Below, piece by piece: positions 7,921 through 17,014 of a stretch of 27,638 nt of DNA. The stretch lies in the NCBI GenBank assembly GCA_963722665.1, contig CAVRNW010000035.1:1-27638 (forward strand). The letters are read 5' to 3'. How positions within the stretch are numbered: position 1 is the stretch's first letter; the number at the start of each line of letters is the position of its first letter. The notes below the pieces were generated by a model. The model saw only the letters and a program-made list of their open reading frames with translations. It ran no database searches and was not told the DNA's origin. The translations under genes and the position numbers were made by a program. The DNA is from Site-B1 sp963722665 (GTDB lineage: Bacteria > Bacteroidota > Bacteroidia > Flavobacteriales > Flavobacteriaceae).

Positions 7921-9260
7921 ACGAAAATAGAAATAATGCTGACGGTTGTAAAACCAACCAAAGCCAATATAGTGGTCATGACAGTCCAGCTTCTAAAGGT
8001 TTGTTTTTCAGTTAAACCTAAATACTTACTAACTAACCAAAATCCGCTGTCATTTACATGAGACATGATGGAAGCCCCAGAGGCAATTGCTATAACAATT
8101 AATGCCTTTTGAATTTCACCAACATCACCCAGTAAAAGAGGTGCTGTAAGTCCGGCGGCAGTGATCATGGCTACGGTAGCCGACCCTTGTAAAACTCTTA
8201 TCAAGGCAGCAACAATAAATGCGAATAACAGGATTCCCATGCCTCCATCAGACAAATAATTGGCTATCATTTCTCCCGATCCTGTATTGACCAACATTTC
8301 CTTAAAAACACCTCCTGCCCCAGTCAATAAAATGATAATACCTGCAGGACCCATTGATCTGGTGGTAATTTTGAGCAGATCTTCCTTTTGGACGCCTCTT
8401 TTTATTCCTAACAAATACCAGGCAATTAAATTTGCAAGTATCAGGGCTGTGAAAGGGTGACCAATTAATCCTATCCATTTCTTAAATGCATCGGGAATAT
8501 TAAGGTCTTCAAGTAAAGGACTATTTAAAAATGTATTTCCAACAATAAGAATAATAGGTAACCCAATTATGGATAAGATCATACCTACCGGAGGAAAATT
8601 TGTAATTGCCGTGCCTTCCACATTAAGTTTTGGCGCATCAATATGAATTTTTTTAGAAATATATTTTGCGAATATAGGTCCGCTAATAATTGCAGTTGGT
8701 ATCCCGGCTATAAAACCAATTAAGATGACCCAGCCAAGGTCTGCCTTTAAAATATCGGCTACAGCCACAGGACCCGGGGTTGGCGGAATGAATGCATGTG
8801 TTACTGCTAAACCGGCCAATAAAGGCAATCCATACAACAATAAAGACTTTTTAGTCCTTCGCTGAAGGGAATAGATCAAAGGAATTAGTATAATAAAACC
8901 TACATCAAAAAAAACAGGAATGGCAACGAAAAATCCTGTTAGCATAAGTGCAAATGAGGTATTCTTTTCACCAAATTTTTGTAACAAATAATTTGCAAGT
9001 GCCTCTGCGCCTCCAGAATGTTCCAAAATAGCCCCAAACATGGCTCCCAAACCAACAACTACTGCTACAAAACCTAAGGTGTTGCCCATTCCGTCCTTAA
9101 TAGTTGTAATGATATCTAAGGGTTGCATTCCCGCAAGAATACCAACAACTATACTGGCAATTAACAAGGCAATGAATGCCTGTATCTTAAACCTTAGGAT
9201 TAAGGTTAGCAGAAGTACTATACCAAATAAAACTGAAAAAATAAGCTGGTAATCTAACAT
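7917..9260 (-). CDS. Gluconate:H+ symporter, GntP family
   Basis: This 447-aa inner-membrane permease has about 12-14 hydrophobic helices. The GntP family features seen are GLGAMFGAILEHSGGAE near residue 70, PVFFDVGFIILIPL around 115-130, HAFIPPTPGPVAVADIL around 155-171, and a C-terminal SHVNDSGFWLVSKYLG. Family members import gluconate or related sugar acids with protons. It starts 27 bp after the SMP-30 lipoprotein gene on the same strand. That neighbour could produce gluconate from its lactone in the periplasm, so the pair reads as a small sugar-acid acquisition unit (inference). Its stop overlaps the convergent YdeI-like gene. Confidence 0.92.
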   Translation of the reverse strand: MLDYQLIFSVLFGIVLLLTLILRFKIQAFIALLIASIVVGILAGMQPLDIITTIKDGMGNTLGFVAVVVGLGAMFGAILEHSGGAEALANYLLQKFGEKNTSFALMLTGFFVAIPVFFDVGFIILIPLIYSLQRRTKKSLLLYGLPLLAGLAVTHAFIPPTPGPVAVADILKADLGWVILIGFIAGIPTAIISGPIFAKYISKKIHIDAPKLNVEGTAITNFPPVGMILSIIGLPIILIVGNTFLNSPLLEDLNIPDAFKKWIGLIGHPFTALILANLIAWYLLGIKRGVQKEDLLKITTRSMGPAGIIILLTGAGGVFKEMLVNTGSGEMIANYLSDGGMGILLFAFIVAALIRVLQGSATVAMITAAGLTAPLLLGDVGEIQKALIVIAIASGASIMSHVNDSGFWLVSKYLGLTEKQTFRSWTVMTTILALVGFTTVSIISIFV

Positions 9261-9287
9261 GATTCCGTTATAAAAAATGGAGGTGTT

Positions 9288-10256
9288 CTAATTTCCAAAA
9301 AAACAACTTTCCACACCTTTGACACCTGGTTTAGCCTTAAATATAGAACCCGCCAAAGGATAAGCCTTTTGCTCTTCTTCTGTCATATCCAGGCTTGATG
9401 TCGTAATGTACAATATGTCCAAATTTTTCCCTCCAAAAGCACACGATGTGACATTATGAGCAGGAACTTTAATCTTGTCAATAAGTTCACCTGTTTTTGG
9501 ATTGAAGTGGGCTATCGCATTCCCATTCCACATGCCAACCCAAAGCATACCATTTTCATCTATTGCCATTCCATCAGGATATCCGTCTTCTTCTGAAACC
9601 TTCACAGCAACTCTTTTATTTGAGATCGAACTTGTAACAGGGTCAAAATCATAGGCTATAATATTCGCCGAAGGCGTATCAATATAATACATGGTTTTTG
9701 CATCTTTTGTCCAGACTATACCATTGGATATCGTTACGCTATCAATCATTTTAAAGGTTTCACCCTGTTCATTGATCCTGTAAACACTGGCATTTGGTCT
9801 ATTTTGTTCAAAATGCATGGATCCTACCCAAAGATTTCCATTCGGGTCGCATTTACCGTCATTGAATCGGTTTTCAGGCATATTGGATTCAACATCTGAC
9901 AGTACGGTGACCTCTTCGGTCTGCAGATTCACTTTATAGACCCCATCAATCAAGGCTACAATTGCTTCATTTTCTTTATACGGAACAACTGTACCAATTA
10001 AAGAAGGCATAGGAATACTTCGGTTAACCTTAGTCGAAGGATCATAGATATTCAACTTTTTACCTTCAATATCTACCCAATACAATTCCTGAGTTTTGTA
10101 ATTCCAGAAGGCTCCTTCACCAAGTAGTGCCTTGGTATTAAATTCAAGCTCTGCTGACAGCATATTATTATTCAATGTTTTTTCTGAATTCTTACAGGAC
10201 AGAACGAATATAAGAGTTAAAATAGCAAAGGACTTGATAGCATTTTTTATCTGCAT
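9288..10256 (-). CDS. SMP-30/gluconolactonase family lipoprotein
   Basis: This is a 322-aa protein with a signal peptide and lipobox (FVLSCKNS, Cys about residue 21), so it is probably an envelope lipoprotein. The mature part is a six-bladed SMP-30/regucalcin propeller: LLGEGAFWN supplies the metal Glu, and ENRFNDGKCDPNGNLWVGSM, SNGIVW and DGYPDGMAIDENGMLWVGMW carry the conserved Asn and Asp ligands. Family members hydrolyse sugar lactones with a divalent metal. Placement just before a GntP permease supports gluconolactone hydrolysis followed by gluconate uptake. The gene starts just past the yajC terminator. I see no convincing promoter in the short gap, so it may depend partly on read-through. 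Confidence 0.88.
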   Translation of the reverse strand: MQIKNAIKSFAILTLIFVLSCKNSEKTLNNNMLSAELEFNTKALLGEGAFWNYKTQELYWVDIEGKKLNIYDPSTKVNRSIPMPSLIGTVVPYKENEAIVALIDGVYKVNLQTEEVTVLSDVESNMPENRFNDGKCDPNGNLWVGSMHFEQNRPNASVYRINEQGETFKMIDSVTISNGIVWTKDAKTMYYIDTPSANIIAYDFDPVTSSISNKRVAVKVSEEDGYPDGMAIDENGMLWVGMWNGNAIAHFNPKTGELIDKIKVPAHNVTSCAFGGKNLDILYITTSSLDMTEEEQKAYPLAGSIFKAKPGVKGVESCFFGN

Positions 10257-10270
10257 ACTCCATTAATTTT

Positions 10271-10302
10271 AGAAATAAAAAAAGCAGCTTATGAGCTGCT
10301 TT
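10271..10302 (-). terminator. Intrinsic terminator after yajC
   Basis: On the minus strand AAAGCAGCTCATAAGCTGCTTT forms a 9-10 bp hairpin (arms AAAGCAGCT/AGCTGCTTT) followed by a run of T residues. It lies 9 bp after the yajC stop and separates the nusB-DUF1573-yajC run from the gluconolactonase genes. Confidence 0.85.
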
Positions 10303-10310
10303 CTTAATAT

Positions 10311-10607
10311 TTATTTTTTTACTGCAGGAGGAGCATTGAGCTTTTTACTCATTTCCAAAGATATTGATGACCTGTCGAATTTAATTTTCCCTGCCATAGT
10401 TTCTATAATACAACTATTGTCACTGTCATTAAGATCCACTATTTTACCATGCATCCCACTTTTTGTGATGATCTTATCTCCTTTTTTTAATTCGGCTGCA
10501 AATTTCTTTTCTTGTTTTTGACGTTTCATTTGAGGTGCGATCATAAAGAAATACACCACAACGAACATTAAAATTATCGGTAAAAAACTACCTATACCTT
10601 CTCCCAT
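10311..10607 (-). CDS. yajC: Sec translocase accessory subunit YajC
   Basis: This is a 98-aa single-pass membrane protein. It has an N-terminal helix (FLPIILMFVVVYFFMIAPQ), the conserved R-Q-K-Q-E-K-K cluster, and then GDKIITKSGMHGKIVDL, the standard YajC signature. YajC joins SecDF in the Sec translocon complex. It starts 10 bp after the DUF1573 lipoprotein gene and ends in a strong terminator. The nusB-DUF1573-yajC order is common in Flavobacteriaceae (established gene-order knowledge). Confidence 0.95.
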   Translation of the reverse strand: MGEGIGSFLPIILMFVVVYFFMIAPQMKRQKQEKKFAAELKKGDKIITKSGMHGKIVDLNDSDNSCIIETMAGKIKFDRSSISLEMSKKLNAPPAVKK

Positions 10608-10617
10608 TTTTATCTAA

Positions 10618-11187
10618 TTAATCGTGGTTATGGCCTTCGTGACCCGGTTGTGTACTAGATTTTACAACTTGTGTTGCAGCTGGAAAAGCTTGTTTTGCCG
10701 GAGCTTGTATATTTGATGCCGTTGGTTTTTGTGGAGCATTAGGATCTGGTTTTACAAACGCCTTGATCCTTACAACTTCTCTCCCCTTTTCTGTATTGGC
10801 TGTTACAGTAACAGTTTTGGTAACATTACCGTTTCCACTGCCGTTAAATTTAACCGTAAACTTGCCACTTTCTCCGGGAGACAGTGGTTCCCTGCTCCAA
10901 TCCTTTGGAATAGTACATCCACATGAACTGGAAATATTTGTTATAACCAAAGGTGCATCACCCGTGTTGGTGTAGCTGAACTCAGTTTCTACATTTGTTT
11001 TAACTTCTAATTCGCCAAAATCATGCTCAGATTTATCAAATACCAATACGGGGAATTTTGTTGAGTTCGCATCCCTTTTAGCAGCTTCTGCTACATTTTC
11101 TTCTTTAACTTTACTTGTTGCATCCTCTTTGCAAGATGTAAATGCTATGAGGCATAAAGCACTTAAACCTAATAATACTTTTTTCAT
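10618..11187 (-). CDS. DUF1573 domain lipoprotein
   Basis: The start is taken at ATG 11187 because it gives a clean signal peptide (MKKVLLGLSALCLIAFTSCKED). The upstream Met at 11196 adds only three residues. The lipobox Cys is followed by a short linker and a DUF1573 immunoglobulin-like domain (about residues 50-150). Its hallmarks are HDFGELEVK, FSYTNTGDAPLVITNISSSCGCTIP and LSPGESGKFTVKF. The tail is Pro/Ala-rich and ends GHEGHNHD, a His-rich terminus that could bind metal. The function of DUF1573 is unproven; it is widespread in Bacteroidota envelopes. It lies between nusB and yajC. Confidence 0.9.
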   Translation of the reverse strand: MKKVLLGLSALCLIAFTSCKEDATSKVKEENVAEAAKRDANSTKFPVLVFDKSEHDFGELEVKTNVETEFSYTNTGDAPLVITNISSSCGCTIPKDWSREPLSPGESGKFTVKFNGSGNGNVTKTVTVTANTEKGREVVRIKAFVKPDPNAPQKPTASNIQAPAKQAFPAATQVVKSSTQPGHEGHNHD

Positions 11188-11234
11188 AATATTCATTTTT
11201 ATTTTAAAAGGCTAAAAATAGTAAAAAAAAATTG

Positions 11235-12180
11235 TTACATCAATCCTCTTCCGGTTTTATTTAATTTTCCTGTATCAGAATATTCTTTAACTATTTTATC
11301 CAATATCCCATTAATAAATACGCTACTCTTGGGAGTTGAATATTCTTTGGCTATTTCCAGATATTCATTCATAGTAACTTTGGTAGGAATTGATGGGAAA
11401 TTTTGCAGTTCACATAGGGCCATCTTTAAAAGAATACTATCCAATGTTGCCAGACGGTCGCTATCCCAGTTTGTGGTCTTTTCTGCAATCTCTTGCTTGT
11501 ACTTATTCTGATTCAATAAAGTTTTATTCAGCAATTGGATTCCAAAATCCTTATCCTCTGCATCCCTGTAAAGCTTTGGCAGAAAATGGGACGGTTTAGA
11601 ATCTGTGCCCGGCCTTTTTTAATAATTTGACTATCCCGGTGTTTATAACAGGAAGATCATCCAGCCAGGTTAGTTTATTGTCTTCAATATACTCGTATAA
11701 CTTCTCGTCTGGAGCTATAATTATTTTAAATACGTCGATCACGAATTTCTTATCTTCTTTAAAGGAAGACTGATCAGAGTTCATATAATTTTTGTAAATA
11801 TCGCTATCCAGTATCTTCTTAAAAATAATATCTACATACTCATTGTCCAGTTTCCAATCGTTGGGTTTTCTTTTATTTAAGGCTTCTTTAAATAAGGTGT
11901 TTTCCCTTAGCTGTTTTAATAGCCTGTTGTCAACAAATTTTTTGTTCGGATTCTTTTCCTGTTGAGTTGCTAAGTGTTTTAGTTTTGATTTGTCCTGATA
12001 GCTCTCTGCCCTCAGGTGCACCTCGACAATTAAAGAAACAAGCAGTAAATACAGATTATACATATCCTCCATACTTTGAATCAAAAGTTTTTGAGGAAGA
12101 TTTAGATCAACGCTTTCCGAATTATTAAAAGCATAAACCAGCTGCATTACTTTTACACGGATATGTCGTCTACTTAGCAT
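11235..12180 (-). CDS. nusB: Transcription antitermination factor NusB, frameshifted
   Basis: The N-terminal part, MLSRRHIRVKVMQLVYAF, matches the NusB start. Flavobacterial NusB is long (about 310 aa) because of an inserted helical region, as here. The first frame stops at 11596. The second carries the conserved C-terminal RNA-binding half, with LATLDSILLKMALCE, FPSIPTKVTMNEYLEIAKEYSTPKSSVFINGILDKI. The frames join near 11608-11620, where C3-GG-CC-T6 occurs on the plus strand. Removing one base gives continuous K-K-A-G-T-D-S-K-P-S-H-F-L-P-K-L, a segment conserved in relatives. NusB binds boxA with NusE during rRNA antitermination and is expected to be intact, so the break is probably a sequence error. 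It is the first gene of the nusB-DUF1573-yajC run. Confidence 0.9.
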
Positions 12181-12231
12181 AATTTTTAAGAACCTTTAAA
12201 GAGTTAATTAGTATACCTAATTTTTAAAAGG

Positions 12232-12266
12232 CAAAAGTAGTATTATTTTTTATTCATGTATCTTTG
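12232..12266. promoter_or_regulatory. Divergent -7 boxes between nusB and the ABC exporter
   Basis: TACTTTTG on minus (12239-12232) faces nusB, and TATCTTTG on plus (12259-12266) faces the exporter. Both match TAnnTTTG. No clear TTG at -33 was found for either, so the calls rest on the -7 element alone. Confidence 0.4.
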
Positions 12267-12298
12267 TTGGTCTAAAAAAAATTGCTTGCTGGCAAAGA

Positions 12299-14071
12299 AT
12301 GAAAGAATTATTCCATTTAAATAAATATTTTTATAAGTACCGAGTTAGATTGCTTATTGGAATAGTAATTACAATCATTGCAAAACTCTTCACTGTTTTT
12401 GTACCGGAGCTTATTGGTTCAACGATCGATGTGGTTAATGAACAGCTAAAAAATTCAGGAAATGATGTGGAATTATTTAAATCTAATCTTTTAAAAAATA
12501 TACTCTACTTAATTGGCACTGCTATTATAGCCGGATTTTTTACGTTTACCATGAGACAAACCATCATTAATGTATCCAGATACGTCGAGTACGATCTTAA
12601 AAATGAGGTTTACCAGCAATACCAAAGACTATCTTTAAACTTTTATAAGCAGAACAGAACAGGTGATCTGATGAACCGGATAAGTGAAGATGTTTCACGC
12701 GTAAGGATGTATGCCGGCCCTGCAATCATGTATAGCATCAATACCATTACATTATTTGTTGTGGCACTGAGTTTTATGTATAACCAGGCTCCAAAATTAA
12801 CTTTATATACTATTATCCCGTTGCCAATCCTATCTGTTATCATTTACAAACTAAGTGGTGAGATCAATAAGCGAAGTACAGTGGTTCAGCAATATCTCTC
12901 AAAACTTTCCACGTTCACCCAGGAAGCCTTTTCGGGAATATCGGTTATCAAAGCCTATGGGATTGAGCCGCAGACTTTTGAAAATTTTGATGCTCTGTCT
13001 AATGAAAGCAGGGACAAACAAGTTAGCCTAGCGAAAGTTCAGGCCTTGTTCTTTCCGTTAATGATCCTGTTAATTGGTGCCAGTAATCTTTTGGTCATTT
13101 ATATAGGAGGTAAACAATATATTTCAGGAGAAATTGAAAGTGTTGGTACTATTGCCAAGTTTATCATTTATGTTAATATGTTAACATGGCCGGTGGCCAC
13201 TGTGGGGTGGGTCACTTCTATAGTTCAGCAAGCTGAAGCGTCTCAAAAACGAATCAATGAATTTTTAAAAGTCGAACCTCAAATTAAAAACACGGCTCCA
13301 GAGCCTACTCCTATAAATGGCACAATAGAATTTAAAAATGTGTCATTTACATATGAGGATACTAATATTCATGCACTAAAAGATGTTAGTTTTACGATCG
13401 AGCAAGGTAAAACCCTGGCAATTATCGGCAAAACGGGTTCAGGTAAATCGACCATCTTAAATTTAATTGGCCGGTTGTATGATATATCAGATGGTGATAT
13501 CCTTATTGATGGAATACCAATTGATCAACTCAACCTCACAAGTTTGAGGGATAGTATTGGGTATGTTCCTCAGGATGCTTTTTTATTTTCTGACACCATA
13601 AAGAACAATATTAAGTTTGGGGTGGAAGATGCTTCTGATGATCTTGTGTCAGAGGCCGCTAAAAATGCTGTAGTACATAAAAATATCATTAAGTTCAATA
13701 AAGGCTATGATACCATTTTAGGTGAGCGAGGTGTCACATTGTCCGGTGGACAAAAACAACGAATATCCATTGCCAGAGCTATAATCAAGGATCCTAAAAT
13801 CCTGTTATTTGACGACTGTCTGTCGGCAGTTGATACTGAAACCGAAGAACAGATCCTCAACAATCTTGAAAAGGTATCTTCTAATAAAACAACGATTATT
13901 GTTAGTCACAGAGTCTCTTCAGCAAAGAATGCCGATAAAATTATAGTATTGGAAGATGGTAAAATAATACAGGAAGGTACTCACGAAATTTTGATCAACC
14001 AATCAGGTTACTACAATGATCTATATTTAAAACAACTTTCTGAAACCACAAACACCAATTTTGATGACTAG
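12299..14071 (+). CDS. ABC exporter half-transporter (MdlB/MsbA-like)
   Basis: This 590-aa membrane-fused ATPase has six hydrophobic segments in residues 1-320 and then a nucleotide-binding domain from about 345. It contains Walker A GKTGSGKST, the Q-loop YVPQDAFLFSDT, the signature LSGGQKQR, Walker B ILLFDD followed by CLSAVD, and the H-loop SHR. The catalytic position after Walker B is Asp rather than Glu (FDDCLSAVD). This is the pattern of the degenerate site in heterodimeric exporters such as MdlA-type proteins. No partner half-transporter is nearby, so it either pairs with a distant subunit or works as a low-turnover homodimer. The substrate is unknown. It is divergent from nusB, a common arrangement in this family of bacteria. 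Confidence 0.92.
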   Translation: MKELFHLNKYFYKYRVRLLIGIVITIIAKLFTVFVPELIGSTIDVVNEQLKNSGNDVELFKSNLLKNILYLIGTAIIAGFFTFTMRQTIINVSRYVEYDLKNEVYQQYQRLSLNFYKQNRTGDLMNRISEDVSRVRMYAGPAIMYSINTITLFVVALSFMYNQAPKLTLYTIIPLPILSVIIYKLSGEINKRSTVVQQYLSKLSTFTQEAFSGISVIKAYGIEPQTFENFDALSNESRDKQVSLAKVQALFFPLMILLIGASNLLVIYIGGKQYISGEIESVGTIAKFIIYVNMLTWPVATVGWVTSIVQQAEASQKRINEFLKVEPQIKNTAPEPTPINGTIEFKNVSFTYEDTNIHALKDVSFTIEQGKTLAIIGKTGSGKSTILNLIGRLYDISDGDILIDGIPIDQLNLTSLRDSIGYVPQDAFLFSDTIKNNIKFGVEDASDDLVSEAAKNAVVHKNIIKFNKGYDTILGERGVTLSGGQKQRISIARAIIKDPKILLFDDCLSAVDTETEEQILNNLEKVSSNKTTIIVSHRVSSAKNADKIIVLEDGKIIQEGTHEILINQSGYYNDLYLKQLSETTNTNFDD

Positions 14072-14136
14072 GTCAGGAAATTGAATGAATTATAATTGTA
14101 TTTGCATTTAAACCCAAATTAAAAATGACGAAAAAG

Positions 14137-14172
14137 AAATACGTTAATTTTTGGTTGATACGTATTTTTTTT
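14137..14172 (+). terminator. Possible terminator after the ABC exporter
   Basis: AAATACGT and ACGTATTT form an 8-bp inverted repeat with a 15-nt loop, running directly into a T tract. The AT-rich stem and long loop make it weak. Confidence 0.4.
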
Positions 14173-14219
14173 AGATTTTTGATGACAATAAACTAATACA
14201 TATTTAATACAATACGATT

Positions 14220-14618
14220 ATGGGTTACAATGAAATGATGGAGCAAGAAGAGATTTTTTCTAAGGTATTAAGAGCTGGAAGACGTACTTATTTCTTTGAT
14301 GTTAGATCGACTAAAGCCGGAGATTATTACTTAACGATCACGGAAAGTAAAAAGTTCACTAACGATGATGGGTCTTTTCACTACAAAAAACACAAGATCT
14401 ATCTTTACAAGGAGGATTTTTCTGAATTCAAAGAAATCCTTGCAGAAATGACCGAATACATCATCAGCCAGAAGGGTGAGGAAGTAATCAGCGAGCGTCA
14501 TCAAAAAGACTTTAAAAAGGACTATGAAAACGAAGATGAAACGATATCAGAAAAAGTAGAAGTTAAGGACGAAAGCGCACCTGAAAACTTCACAGATGTC
14601 GATTTTGACGATATATGA
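14220..14618 (+). CDS. PUR-family nucleic-acid-binding protein (DUF3276)
   Basis: The product is 132 aa. The conserved core EIFSKVLRAGRRTYFFDVRSTKAGDYYLTITESK and FHYKKHKIYLYKEDFSEF is a single PUR repeat, as in bacterial Pur-alpha relatives (for example BpuR of Borrelia). These bind single-stranded DNA/RNA as dimers and can regulate genes post-transcriptionally (family knowledge). The last ~35 residues are highly acidic and probably disordered. It follows the ABC exporter with a 148-bp gap and ends in a strong terminator, so it is probably monocistronic. The exact start is uncertain: MMEQEE a few residues in is an alternative. Confidence 0.9.
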   Translation: MGYNEMMEQEEIFSKVLRAGRRTYFFDVRSTKAGDYYLTITESKKFTNDDGSFHYKKHKIYLYKEDFSEFKEILAEMTEYIISQKGEEVISERHQKDFKKDYENEDETISEKVEVKDESAPENFTDVDFDDI

Positions 14619-14638
14619 TCGATTTAAAATATAATATG

Positions 14639-14667
14639 AACCGTTACCGAAAAGTAACGGTTTTTTT
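14639..14667 (+). terminator. Intrinsic terminator after the PUR-family gene
   Basis: AACCGTTAC-CGAAAA-GTAACGGTT forms a 9-bp stem followed by a T tract (14661-14667), 20 bp after the stop codon. Confidence 0.9.
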
Positions 14668-14670
14668 GTT

Positions 14671-15702
14671 TTAAATTTTTAGTATCCATAGATCCAACAA
14701 CAACACTATTGCAATAAAGGAGATGGCAAACATCCAACCTGCCAAAACCCATAGAAGTATGCCTATGGCTATCATCCAAAGAGGAACCAAAGTCAATGCA
14801 ACCGCAAACCGGAAGGTAGAAATAAATTCCACTTCATCAATTTTAGGTTTAATATACCCTCTCCAAATTAAATAAGGGCCAATTAACAGCAGCTTTAATA
14901 AAAACTTGAAAAATGGTTTGGATCCATTGTGTATTTGTGCTTTGTTAGATTGACAGTTTTTAAGACCAGAAGCAATACAGTTATTAACAGCAACCGGATC
15001 AAGGTAGTCAACATTCAGTTTGTTCAAACCCTCAAGTACCTCATCATAGGATTCTGACGGTATATGTGTGGTTAATTCACTTATTTTATCAAAGACCACC
15101 TCTTTCAATTTAACTACGCTTTCATTTGAAAAATCGGGCAGGTAATCCTTAGCGTTTAGAGGTTCACCAAAATACACCGCTACACTATCTTCAAATTCCT
15201 TCGCATTTACAAAATTCACGCCTACCGGAATTAATTGCAAGTTGGTTTCGGGATATTTCTGTAAGTTTTCAAAAATAATTCTTGTGAATCCCTTACTTAA
15301 TGGTCTAACCGTTCGATTGAGGCTATGATTGCCTTCAGGGAAAATAGCAATTCCCTCCTTATCATGAAACAACTGGGCACAAGATTCAAAAACAGGACTA
15401 TTCTTGGAGATATTATTCCAGCCATCCCTAATTCTGTAAACCGGCAACATTTTAAGGCTCCTTAGTAAGCTATCGACCAGCGATCTCTTAAACACACTGG
15501 CTCGGGTCAAAAAATAAACAAAACGACCACACTTAGTCGCTATTAATAAGGCGTCGAGTAGCGCATTTTGATGATTAGACAACAGCAAAACAGGTTGATC
15601 CTTAGGCACATTAGAAGCATTAAAGATCAGTATCTTCTTAAAGTAAAAGAACAGTCCCAGATTAATATAGGCTCTTACGCTATGTAACCATATTTTTTTC
15701 AT
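14671..15702 (-). CDS. 1-acyl-glycerol-3-phosphate acyltransferase-like (PlsC family)
   Basis: This is a 343-aa membrane-associated acyltransferase. It has the catalytic N-H-Q-N-A-L-L-D (HX4D, about residues 43-50), the glycerophosphate-binding F-P-E-G-N-H-S (about 120), and V-P-V-G-V-N-F (block IV). Two C-terminal hydrophobic helices (about 285-340) anchor it. Family members transfer acyl chains to lysophospholipids or related acceptors. The extra ~130-residue C-terminal region makes it longer than housekeeping PlsC, so the acceptor is uncertain. Its ATG overlaps the stop of the bile-acid-type symporter by 4 bp (ATGA), indicating translational coupling in the csaA-symporter-acyltransferase run. 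Confidence 0.88.
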   Translation of the reverse strand: MKKIWLHSVRAYINLGLFFYFKKILIFNASNVPKDQPVLLLSNHQNALLDALLIATKCGRFVYFLTRASVFKRSLVDSLLRSLKMLPVYRIRDGWNNISKNSPVFESCAQLFHDKEGIAIFPEGNHSLNRTVRPLSKGFTRIIFENLQKYPETNLQLIPVGVNFVNAKEFEDSVAVYFGEPLNAKDYLPDFSNESVVKLKEVVFDKISELTTHIPSESYDEVLEGLNKLNVDYLDPVAVNNCIASGLKNCQSNKAQIHNGSKPFFKFLLKLLLIGPYLIWRGYIKPKIDEVEFISTFRFAVALTLVPLWMIAIGILLWVLAGWMFAISFIAIVLLLDLWILKI

Positions 15703-16598
15703 TTAAACTTTCTACTTGACCAATAACCGGCCAAAATTAAACCTGATATTATGTGCCAAATACCCCAAAACGCCACCAGAATTGCCATACCGCCAATACC
15801 TTTGAAAAAAGTGAATATGAGCAACAAACCCAATCCTGAGTTTTGAATACCGGTCTCAATGGCCAGGGTCTTTTGATTTTGGAATGATAATCTAAACAAT
15901 CTAGCCACCAAAAAGCCAAGCGAAATTGCCAGTATATTGTGCAAAATGCCTATTAACAGAACATGATCGATGTAATTATTAAAAACATCCATATTATTAG
16001 CAAAGGCTATTATTACTATACCCACAAATACAGCTATGGACAAGGGTTTAAGCACTTTGCTAAGCAAGATTGCCATCCTGGGCCTTAAATGCCTTAAATA
16101 CATGCCTAAAACCAAAGGAATCCCAAGTATCATGGTAATCAGTTTTACCAATTCAAAGGGATCCAGTTCCACACTTTTAATGATATGTGATGTTGGCGGA
16201 TATAAACTGCCATATAATTCAAAATTTAATGGTGTCATGATCATGGCCAAAAACGTGGCGAACGCTGTTAAACTCACAGATAATGCCGTATTACCCTTGG
16301 CTAAATGTGTGAAAAAGTTTGAGATATTTCCCCCGGGGCAGGCTGCCACCATGATCATACCCAGGGCAATACTAGGTCTTGGATTTATTAAAATAACCAA
16401 TAAAAATGTAAAAGCAGGAAGTAAGATAAATTGAGACAGCATGCCAACTAATACAGGTTTTGGTTGCTTAAAAAGCTGCTTAAAATCATTGATGGTAATG
16501 TTCAAGGCCACGCCAAACATGATGACAGCCAGTGCAATGTTTAATATCCATAGACCTTTACTGTCAAAATTGATTACCACATGATCCAGTTCCTGCAT
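15699..16598 (-). CDS. Bile acid:Na+ symporter family (BASS/SBF) protein
   Basis: This 299-aa protein has about nine or ten hydrophobic helices. Family motifs seen are MVAACPGGNISNFFTHLAKGNTALSVSLTA (about residues 82-111) and ETGIQNSGLGLLLIF (about 247-261), both parts of the sodium-binding core. Relatives transport bile acids, pantoate, pyruvate or other organic anions; the substrate here is unknown. It starts 3 bp after the csaA-like gene and overlaps the acyltransferase start by 4 bp. Confidence 0.9.
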   Translation of the reverse strand: MQELDHVVINFDSKGLWILNIALAVIMFGVALNITINDFKQLFKQPKPVLVGMLSQFILLPAFTFLLVILINPRPSIALGMIMVAACPGGNISNFFTHLAKGNTALSVSLTAFATFLAMIMTPLNFELYGSLYPPTSHIIKSVELDPFELVKLITMILGIPLVLGMYLRHLRPRMAILLSKVLKPLSIAVFVGIVIIAFANNMDVFNNYIDHVLLIGILHNILAISLGFLVARLFRLSFQNQKTLAIETGIQNSGLGLLLIFTFFKGIGGMAILVAFWGIWHIISGLILAGYWSSRKFK

Positions 16599-16601
16599 AA
16601 T

Positions 16602-16937
16602 CTATGAAACTACAGAACCATTTAAAACCTTATTTTCAGGATTGAGCAATATCACATCCTTTCCCTTGACCGCCCCAAGAACCAGACACTCACTCGAGAC
16701 ATTGGCAATTTGTTTTTCAGGGAAATTAACAACGGCAACAATTTGCCTGTTAACTAAGTCCTCTTTTTTATATAAGGTTGTTATTTGAGCTGAAGACTGT
16801 TTGATACCCAGGTCACCAAAGTCTATTTTTAGTTTATAAGATGGATTTCTGGCTTCTTGAAAATCATTTACTTCAATGATGGTTCCCACTCTAAGATCTA
16901 CCTTGGTAAAGTCGTCAAAATTAATTATTTCGCTCAT
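16602..16937 (-). CDS. csaA: tRNA-binding domain protein CsaA
   Basis: This 111-aa OB-fold protein spans a single EMAP/tRNA-binding domain. FTKVDLRVGTIIEV at the start, KLKIDFGDLGIKQSSAQITT in the middle and NFPEKQIANVSSECLVLGA towards the end match CsaA. CsaA dimers bind tRNA and have chaperone-like activity linked to secretion in Bacillus (family knowledge). It is the first gene of a tight minus-strand trio. The upstream gap is shared with the divergent thioredoxin-like gene. The only -7 candidate facing it, TAGTTTG, lacks one spacer base and is weak. Confidence 0.9.
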   Translation of the reverse strand: MSEIINFDDFTKVDLRVGTIIEVNDFQEARNPSYKLKIDFGDLGIKQSSAQITTLYKKEDLVNRQIVAVVNFPEKQIANVSSECLVLGAVKGKDVILLNPENKVLNGSVVS

Positions 16938-17014
16938 GCGATGTGCTAGTTGTTAGTTACCGTTTCAAGATATTAAAATTTGCCAAACTATTTCAATATA
17001 TTGTTTTGTTTCTT

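Noticed and set aside
16036..16434. 132-codon open frame on plus opposite the symporter gene
   Set aside because: It is a shadow of the BASS family gene, which has full family motifs on the minus strand.
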